Assembly (NCBI RefSeq): GCF_000308515.1
Contig: NZ_BAFV01000123.1
Coordinates: 54,281 to 118,280 of the forward strand
Direction: 5' to 3'
DNA length: 64,000 nt
Source of the DNA: Nocardia carnea NBRC 14403
GTDB lineage: Bacteria > Actinomycetota > Actinomycetes > Mycobacteriales > Mycobacteriaceae
Shown: positions 59,117 to 64,000 of the stretch, one piece after another
Layout: every line of letters begins with the position of its first letter
Numbering within the stretch: the stretch's first letter is position 1
Position numbers and translations under genes: made by a program
The notes under the pieces: model-generated
The model's input: only the letters and a program-made list of their open reading frames with translations
Told to the model about the DNA's origin: nothing
Database searches by the model: none

Positions 59117-60271
59117 TCAGGATTGCGGCGGTTCCGAACCCACCACCCACAGTGCATGGAACTGGGCCGCACCGCCCATCGCATGTCCGACGGCCAGGCG
59201 CGCATCCGGCACCTGGTGCTCACCCGCGGTCCCGCGCACCTGCATGGCCGCCTCCGCAAACCGCAGCAGACCTGTTGCGCCGGTGGGGTTTCCGGAGAGC
59301 ACGCCACCGGACGGGTTGATCGGTAGCGATCCGTCGAACGCCGTGTGCCCGGCATCGACCATTTTCCAGCCCGCACCGACCTCGGCCAGGCCCACGTTCT
59401 CCAGCCAGATCGGTTCGAACCAGCTGTAGGGGATGTAGAGCTCGGCGGTATCGATATCGTGTGCCGGGTCGGTGATGCCGGCCTGCCGGTAGGCGTCGGC
59501 GGCGCACAGCCGCCCGGCCTCGGGGTTCACTTCGTCGCGGCCGGCGAAATGCCCGGTCTCGGTCCGCCACGACATGCCGTGGATCCAGGCCGGTGGACGG
59601 CCCGTGTGGTGGGCGTCGTCCTCGCCGGTGATCACCACCGCACACGAACCGTCGGAGGACGGGCACGATTCCAGGAACCGGATCGGATCCCACAGCATCC
59701 GTGATTCCCGCACCTGGTCGACGGTGATATCCGGTAACTGGATGTGGGCGTAGGGATTGCGGGTCGCGTTCAACCGGTGGTTCACCGCGATCTGCCACCC
59801 GATGTGCTCGGGCGCCTCGGAACGGCGGATGTACTCCCGGATCACCGGGGCGAAATGCGCGCCCGCGCCGGCGCCCAGCTGCGCGCTGAATGGCAACCCG
59901 CGCGAGAGCGCCCAGGTGAAATCGCCTTCGGACTCTTTGGAATACGCGACCACCAGCACCCGCCGCGCCAGTCCCGCCTGCACCAGATGTGCCCCGTAGA
60001 TGGCGGCATGCCCGCCGACGCTGCCGCCGGTGAACACCCGCGTCACGGGCAGACCGCGGGCACCCATGGCATCGGCCAGATACAGTTCCGGGTTCATCAC
60101 CCCGTCGAACAGGTCGGGTGTTTTCGACAGCACGACGGCGTCGATATCACCGAATTGCAGTTCGGCATCGGCCATTGCCTCGTCGACGGCCTCGCGCACC
60201 ATCGCGCCGATGGTGACCTTGCGTTTCTTGGCCTGTTTGCTCTGTCCGATTCCGACGACCGCGAGTTTCAT
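59117..60271 (-). CDS. Thiolase-like aldolase/lipid-transfer subunit (Ltp3-like)
   Basis: 384-residue thiolase-fold protein lacking the thiolase catalytic residues: the nucleophile segment reads VFTGGSVGGHAAIYG with no cysteine, the GHP motif is SGNPTGATG, and the C-terminal cysteine is replaced in GHAMGGAAQFHAL. Similar proteins act as steroid-side-chain aldolases with DUF35 partners (Ltp2/ChsH2; Sal proteins in bile-acid degraders). Starts by a four-base overlap with the preceding Ltp4-like gene. The gene order DUF35-Ltp4-Ltp3 resembles M. tuberculosis Rv3521-Rv3523 (from memory). Substrate inferred, not shown. Confidence 0.8.
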   Translation of the reverse strand: MKLAVVGIGQSKQAKKRKVTIGAMVREAVDEAMADAELQFGDIDAVVLSKTPDLFDGVMNPELYLADAMGARGLPVTRVFTGGSVGGHAAIYGAHLVQAGLARRVLVVAYSKESEGDFTWALSRGLPFSAQLGAGAGAHFAPVIREYIRRSEAPEHIGWQIAVNHRLNATRNPYAHIQLPDITVDQVRESRMLWDPIRFLESCPSSDGSCAVVITGEDDAHHTGRPPAWIHGMSWRTETGHFAGRDEVNPEAGRLCAADAYRQAGITDPAHDIDTAELYIPYSWFEPIWLENVGLAEVGAGWKMVDAGHTAFDGSLPINPSGGVLSGNPTGATGLLRFAEAAMQVRGTAGEHQVPDARLAVGHAMGGAAQFHALWVVGSEPPQS

Positions 60272-61335
60272 CGGTCTCCCTCCAAAAGGCAGATCATGTT
60301 CTGCTGGAGCGCGGGCCCGTTGGTGGCATGCGCCAGCGTGCGGTCCGCGCCGCCGGTCAGGATGTGGCGGGCGGCGTCGCCGATCCGGATCAAACCGGTG
60401 GCCGTGGTGGGGCGGGCCACCAGCGGTCCACCGCCGGGGTTGATGGTGCCGGACAGTTCGAGAGCTCCGGCGAGCAGCGGTTCCTGATAGCTGTATTCGG
60501 TATGCAGTTCGGCGATATCGACGTCGCGGGCGGCGAATCCGGCCTGCTGCGCCGCCTTGGCCGCGGCGATACCGACGGTGTCGGTGCGAGTGAGGTCGCG
60601 GGTGCCCGGATAGTGCGAATCCATCCGGTGGTCGGCGCCGCGCACCCAGGCCGGGCGCTGCGCCAACCGGCGTGCGGTATCACCGGCGGCCAGCACCAGG
60701 ACGGCCGCGGCATCCCCGACGGGGCCGCGATCGTGTTCCCGCAGCGGTGACGCCAGATACGGGGCGGCCAGCAGCTCGTCCACCGTGACCTCGCCCGACA
60801 CCTGCGCCGCCGAATTACCCACCGCGCCTGCCCGGGCCCGGGCGACCACCTCGGCCATCTGTTTCTCGTCCAGCGCACCGGCCGCGATCAGCGCCTGCGC
60901 CTGGATCGCGGCGAGCGCGTCCTGATGCGGCCGCAGCGGGGCCAGGAAGTAGGGGTCGAGCTGAGTGCTGGTGACCTGGTCCAGGTCGTTCGCGAGCGAT
61001 CCGCGACCCACCCCGTAGACCACGGCGATCTCGCCCTCGCCGAGCTGCAGCCACGACCATGCCTCGTAGGCGGCCCAGGCCGCGTCCATCTCGACATGCG
61101 ATTCCGAGATCGGCGGCCAGGCGCCCACCGCGTCGAGGGATTCGATATAGGCGAAGGTCCGGCCTTCGTGGAAATCGTGGCTACCCGAGGCCCAGAAATC
61201 GACTTCGGTGCGGTCGATCCCCGCCGAAGCGAGCGCCTCCCGCATCACCGGCAGCAGGATCTCGGCCATATCGTCCTGGCGATCGGCTGCCATACCCGGT
61301 GACTGGGCGAATGCCACCACCGCGACATCACGCAT
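60268..61335 (-). CDS. Degenerate thiolase-fold protein (Ltp4-like)
   Basis: 355-residue thiolase-superfamily protein without the nucleophile (segment HVEMDAAWAAYEAWSWLQ) and without GHP (INPGGGPLVARPTTATGLIRI). Fold-typical pieces remain: GPVGDAAAVLVLAAGD, DVDIAELHTEYSYQEPLL. Probably the structural partner of the Ltp3-like subunit in a hetero-oligomer. Overlaps its neighbours on both sides (eight bases with the zinc-ribbon DUF35 gene, four with the Ltp3-like gene), indicating coupled translation of a complex. Confidence 0.78.
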   Translation of the reverse strand: MRDVAVVAFAQSPGMAADRQDDMAEILLPVMREALASAGIDRTEVDFWASGSHDFHEGRTFAYIESLDAVGAWPPISESHVEMDAAWAAYEAWSWLQLGEGEIAVVYGVGRGSLANDLDQVTSTQLDPYFLAPLRPHQDALAAIQAQALIAAGALDEKQMAEVVARARAGAVGNSAAQVSGEVTVDELLAAPYLASPLREHDRGPVGDAAAVLVLAAGDTARRLAQRPAWVRGADHRMDSHYPGTRDLTRTDTVGIAAAKAAQQAGFAARDVDIAELHTEYSYQEPLLAGALELSGTINPGGGPLVARPTTATGLIRIGDAARHILTGGADRTLAHATNGPALQQNMICLLEGDR

Positions 61336-61801
61336 CGGAACCTCCCGCGATCGGCCGGTAGTAGCGAATGCTGTTCATGGATGTGTCCAGGTCTTCGTCG
61401 GCGCACCACACCGGTTCCACCCGCATACCGATATGGACCTCGCCCAGTTCGACATCACGGATCAAGTGCATGAGGGTGGTGTCCGCGCCGTCGACCTGGA
61501 TGTAGGCGACCAGGTACGGCGGGTCGATCTTCTGGCCGGGGAACGGGAAGTTCACCACGCAGAAGGTTTTCACCACACCGTTGCCGCCCAGCTCGAACGG
61601 TTCGGACAGTTCGACGAGGCAGCGGGAACAGAACTCCGGTGCGGGCAGGTACACCCGCTCGCAGGTGCCGCAACGCCGGGCCAGCAGCGTGCGGTGCTTC
61701 AGCCCGCGCAGGAAGGTCGACCGGCCGGTACCGGCGACGAAGGTGTAATCCACCTTGTGCGGGCTGGTGAACGATTCCACCGGGGTGGGCAAAGTACTCA
61801 T
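61328..61801 (-). CDS. DUF35 OB-fold protein with zinc ribbon (ChsH2/Sal2-like)
   Basis: 157-residue DUF35 protein: rubredoxin-like zinc ribbon ARRCGTCERVYLPAPEFCSRC (four cysteines, residues ~43-61) followed by an OB fold (GVVKTFCVVNFPFPGQKIDPPYLVAYIQVDG, GEVHIGMRVEPVW). In steroid aldolases and hydratases DUF35 proteins bind and tether the thiolase-like subunit and the CoA ester. ATG 61801 overlaps the upstream TGA; GTG 61804 is possible. Overlaps the Ltp4-like gene by eight bases. Confidence 0.85.
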   Translation of the reverse strand: MSTLPTPVESFTSPHKVDYTFVAGTGRSTFLRGLKHRTLLARRCGTCERVYLPAPEFCSRCLVELSEPFELGGNGVVKTFCVVNFPFPGQKIDPPYLVAYIQVDGADTTLMHLIRDVELGEVHIGMRVEPVWCADEDLDTSMNSIRYYRPIAGGSDA

Positions 61802-62259
61802 CACGACTCCACCGGTTCGAAGCAGACGATATCGCGGATACTGCCCACCCGTTCCGCGCGCCAGCGGGGTTTCACCCGCAGGCCGGCGGCGAGGCGGGCG
61901 GGGTCGCCGCCGGTGTCCACGGCATGGAACAGGGCGCCCTCGGTGCCGTCGATGGCGATCAGGGCCCAGGCGTAATGGTCGGCCGCGATCTCGTCACCGG
62001 GCCGGGCGGGCACCCAGGTCCAGTGCCGGACGGTGCCGGCGGGTTCGAGCCGCACCAGTTCACCGGTGGGCGCGGAGGTGGCCGGGTCGAATTCGAGGGC
62101 CGGGCAGAGGACCGCCCCGGATTCGGTGCGTACCCCGTACAGCTCACCGTCGCGTAGACCGCCCAGGAACGTGCCGATCTTCTCGCCGACCGTGCGGTTG
62201 TACGGGAATTCGATCGTGTAGGGCGCGGTGAGACTCGCGCCCGCGGGTTCGGCTGTCAT
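61801..62259 (-). CDS. Second DUF35-type OB-fold protein, no zinc ribbon
   Basis: 152-residue OB-fold protein: IEFPYNRTVGEKIGTFLGGLRDGELYGVRTESGAVLCPALEF, then GTVRHWTWVPARPGDEIAADHYAWALIAIDG and LAAGLRVKPRWRAER. Only the remnant CP of the zinc-ribbon region is present, so it probably does not bind zinc. First gene of the leftward operon. Together with the following gene it spans ~310 residues, about the length I recall for the single M. tuberculosis protein Rv3521, suggesting a split/fused pair. Confidence 0.75.
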   Translation of the reverse strand: MTAEPAGASLTAPYTIEFPYNRTVGEKIGTFLGGLRDGELYGVRTESGAVLCPALEFDPATSAPTGELVRLEPAGTVRHWTWVPARPGDEIAADHYAWALIAIDGTEGALFHAVDTGGDPARLAAGLRVKPRWRAERVGSIRDIVCFEPVES

Positions 62260-62335
62260 CGTTCTCCTGCCGCTCGGGTGCGCGGCCGGGACACTGCGAC
62301 CGCGTCTCGATCGTGACCCGCTCGACGGCCGATGT

Positions 62336-62360
62336 CAATCACTTGATTGAATCGAGTGAT
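62336..62360. promoter_or_regulatory. Putative TetR operator of the thiolase/DUF35 operon
   Basis: CAATCA-CT-TGATTG (62336-62349) is a perfect inverted repeat, overlapped by ATCACT...AGTGAT (62338-62360). The CAATCA/TGATTG half-sites equal those of the TetR operator at 29813-29843. It lies 77 bases before the DUF35 start in the divergent promoter. Confidence 0.55.
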
Positions 62361-62443
62361 AGATCGAGCTGCCTTCGTGGTCCGAATGTGTGGATGAACC
62401 TTGCTGCACGGCTTGCGGCCATGACGTAAGCTCCCAGCTAAAG

Positions 62444-62457
62444 TAGAACCTGTTCCA
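62444..62457. promoter_or_regulatory. KstR-type box upstream of the aldehyde dehydrogenase
   Basis: TAGAACCTGTTCCA fits TNNAACNNGTTNNA and shares AAAGTAGAACNTGTT with the box at 53251-53264. It is 26 bases before the aldehyde dehydrogenase start, close to the likely promoter/transcription start. Confidence 0.65.
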
Positions 62458-62482
62458 ATTCCTCCGGTGAGGAGAGACCACC

Positions 62483-64000
62483 ATGGCCATCGTTGAACAG
62501 CTGGAGCCGACCGCCGACGGACGCCGCCGGCTCGAGCTGCGCAGCCCCGCTACCCGCGAACGCGTCGGCGAAATCGAGGTGAGCACGGCCGACGATGTCG
62601 CCGCGGCGCTGGCTACGGCCCGCGCCGCCCAACCAGGCTGGGCCGCCCGGCCGGTCAAGGAGCGCGCGGCGATCATCCGCAACGCGGTCTCGGTACTGCT
62701 GAAACGCCGCGACGAAATCGTCGAGACGGTCATGCAGGAAACCGGTAAACCGCGGGTCGAGGCGCTGGCCGTGGAAATGGTGCCGGCCTGCGACTTCCTG
62801 AACTACTGGAGCGGCCGCGCGACCAAAGACCTGGCGGACGAGAACCGCCGCCTGCACGGCTACATGCTGCCACTGAAGAAGCTGGTCATCAATTACCAGC
62901 CGCTCGGCGTCGTCGGCGTGATCACCCCGTGGAACGGCCCCTTCATCCTGTCGCTGAACCCGATCGCGCAGGCGCTGCTCGCCGGGAACTCGGTGGTCCT
63001 GAAACCGTCCGAGGTCACCCCGCACTCCGGGGAATGGGCGGTCAAGGTCCTGCACGAAGCGGGTGTGCCCAAGGACGTCCTGCAGGTCGTGCACGGCGAC
63101 GGCGAAACCGGTGCCGCCCTGGTCAACGGCGATATCGACAAGATCTCGTTCACCGGCAGCGTCGGCACCGGTAAGAAGATCGCCGCCGCCTGCGCGACCC
63201 GGCTCATCCCGTGCACCCTCGAACTGGGCGGTAAGGACGCGATGATCGTCTGCGCCGACGCCGACCTCGATCGCGCGTCACTGGGCGCGGTATACCTGTC
63301 GATGTTCAACACCGGACAGGTATGCGTCGGTGTCGAACGCATCTACGTGGTGGACAGCATCGCCGACGAGTTCATCGAACAGGTCCGCAAACGCGCCGCC
63401 GAGGTCACCTACGGACCCTCCGGTAAGGATGTCGGACCGCTGTTCTGGGACCGCCAGCTCGAGATCGTCGAGAAGCACGTCGAGGACGCCAAGTCCAAGG
63501 GCGCCACCGTCCTGCTCGGCGGCGAATCCGATACCGCCGAGGGCGTGTTCTTCAAGCCCACCGTGGTCGTGGACGTCACCCACGATATGGACATCATGCA
63601 GCAGGAAACCTTCGGCCCGATCGTCGCCATCATGCGCGTCCGGGACGAAGAAGAAGCCGTGCGGATGGCCAACGACTGCCAGTACGGGCTCAGCGGCAGT
63701 GTGTTCACCAAGGACAAGGACAAGGTCATACGGCTGGCCAAACAGCTCAAGACCGGGTCGGTGGTGCAGAACGACGCCTCGGTGATCTACGGCGTCGCCG
63801 AAGCGCCCTTCGGTGGCCGCAAGGACAGCGGGATGGGGCAGGTGAACGGGCGTGACGCGCTGCGCAGCTTCGTCCACCCGCAGCCCGTGCTGCTGGACCG
63901 GTGGGGCCTGAAGAAGGAAAACATCTGGTACCCCTACAGCGAGGCCACCGCCGCCACGCTGGAGAAGACCATCGGCACCCTGTTCGGCAACAAGTTCATT
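62483..64000 (+). CDS. NAD(P)-dependent aldehyde dehydrogenase, 3' end outside window
   Basis: 506 codons to the window edge, essentially the full length of an ALDH. Signatures: VVGVITPWNGPFILSLNP, GNSVVLKPSEVTPHSG, cofactor loop FTGSVGTGKKIAA, catalytic Glu in CTLELGGKDAMIV, catalytic Cys in NTGQVCVGVERIYV, and QETFGPIVAIMRV. ATG 62483 follows GAGGAG, and the KstR-type box is just upstream. Divergent from the thiolase/DUF35 operon. If that operon encodes a side-chain aldolase, this enzyme could oxidise the released steroid aldehyde, as the Sad-type dehydrogenase does in bile-acid degraders (inference). Confidence 0.9.
   Translation, partial: MAIVEQLEPTADGRRRLELRSPATRERVGEIEVSTADDVAAALATARAAQPGWAARPVKERAAIIRNAVSVLLKRRDEIVETVMQETGKPRVEALAVEMVPACDFLNYWSGRATKDLADENRRLHGYMLPLKKLVINYQPLGVVGVITPWNGPFILSLNPIAQALLAGNSVVLKPSEVTPHSGEWAVKVLHEAGVPKDVLQVVHGDGETGAALVNGDIDKISFTGSVGTGKKIAAACATRLIPCTLELGGKDAMIVCADADLDRASLGAVYLSMFNTGQVCVGVERIYVVDSIADEFIEQVRKRAAEVTYGPSGKDVGPLFWDRQLEIVEKHVEDAKSKGATVLLGGESDTAEGVFFKPTVVVDVTHDMDIMQQETFGPIVAIMRVRDEEEAVRMANDCQYGLSGSVFTKDKDKVIRLAKQLKTGSVVQNDASVIYGVAEAPFGGRKDSGMGQVNGRDALRSFVHPQPVLLDRWGLKKENIWYPYSEATAATLEKTIGTLFGNKFI

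Noticed and set aside
1..64000. CRISPR arrays, tRNA/rRNA genes, insertion sequences, prophage or integrative-element ends
   Set aside because: No regularly spaced repeats, cloverleaf-like segments, transposase or integrase motifs were noticed on reading; a dedicated tRNAscan/ISfinder search would be needed to exclude them fully.

Overview
The window looks like chromosome of a mycolic-acid-containing actinobacterium (order Mycobacteriales), most probably Nocardia or a close relative. This rests on very high GC with GTG/TTG starts, an MspA-type porin, an antigen-85-type esterase, mycofactocin-type SDRs, MpaB/DUF2236 and AidB-like proteins, and a steroid/aromatic catabolic complement with KstR-like boxes. 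No rRNA, tRNA, CRISPR array, prophage or intact insertion sequence was seen.

Layout. 1-3.5 kb: 5' two thirds of a giant single-chain acyl-CoA carboxylase. 3.8-4.4 kb: deletion scar joining an LLM-oxidoreductase remnant to an SDR remnant. 4.5-10 kb: cell-envelope and secreted proteins (Ag85-like, MspA porin, Ig-like protein, phytase-like lipoprotein) and a broken DUF218 gene. 10-17 kb: MpaB, PaaX-type regulator, AidB-like dehydrogenase, DUF3159 protein, dihydroxyacetone kinase dhaKL. 17-27 kb: frameshifted HSL hydrolase overlapping an orphan ectoine synthase, an atypical P450, methyltransferase, MsrA, PAP2-DAG kinase fusion, VOC-MFS pair, glutamate decarboxylase. 28-31 kb: TetR-controlled Old-Yellow-Enzyme and 3-hydroxyacyl-CoA dehydrogenase. 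30.9-35.5 kb: a seven-gene operon in which a MoxR AAA+ / VWA pair of the NorQ-NorD (CbbQ-CbbO) type sits among four uncharacterised membrane proteins, two of them only 32 and 39 residues. 35.5-40 kb: compact Rho, photolyase, SDR-DUF2867. 40.6-45.7 kb: IclR-controlled meta-cleavage lower pathway (hydratase, acetaldehyde dehydrogenase, hydroxyoxovalerate aldolase). 46-53 kb: small regulators, a thioesterase with an inverted remnant of its own 3' end, GntR-MFS, Rrf2-NDH-2. 53-64 kb: acyl-CoA ligase, mycofactocin SDR, three thiolase-like proteins, two DUF35 proteins and an aldehyde dehydrogenase.

How the genes work together. The last 11 kb resembles the cholesterol/bile-acid side-chain module: a CoA ligase, thiolase-like aldolase subunits lacking thiolase cysteines, DUF35 partners, and an aldehyde dehydrogenase to oxidise an aldolase product. 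Two near-identical KstR-type boxes lie before the ligase and the aldehyde dehydrogenase. The hydratase-dehydrogenase-aldolase operon at 43-46 kb would turn 2-hydroxydienoate fragments into pyruvate and acyl-CoA; it is preceded by a 10-bp perfect inverted repeat, and a weaker version of the same site precedes the divergent IclR gene.

The best candidate for an undescribed system is the 30.9-35.5 kb operon: a metalloenzyme-activase-type ATPase pair with no nitric-oxide reductase or Rubisco nearby, whose likely client is the 241-residue, histidine-containing polytopic membrane protein beside it.
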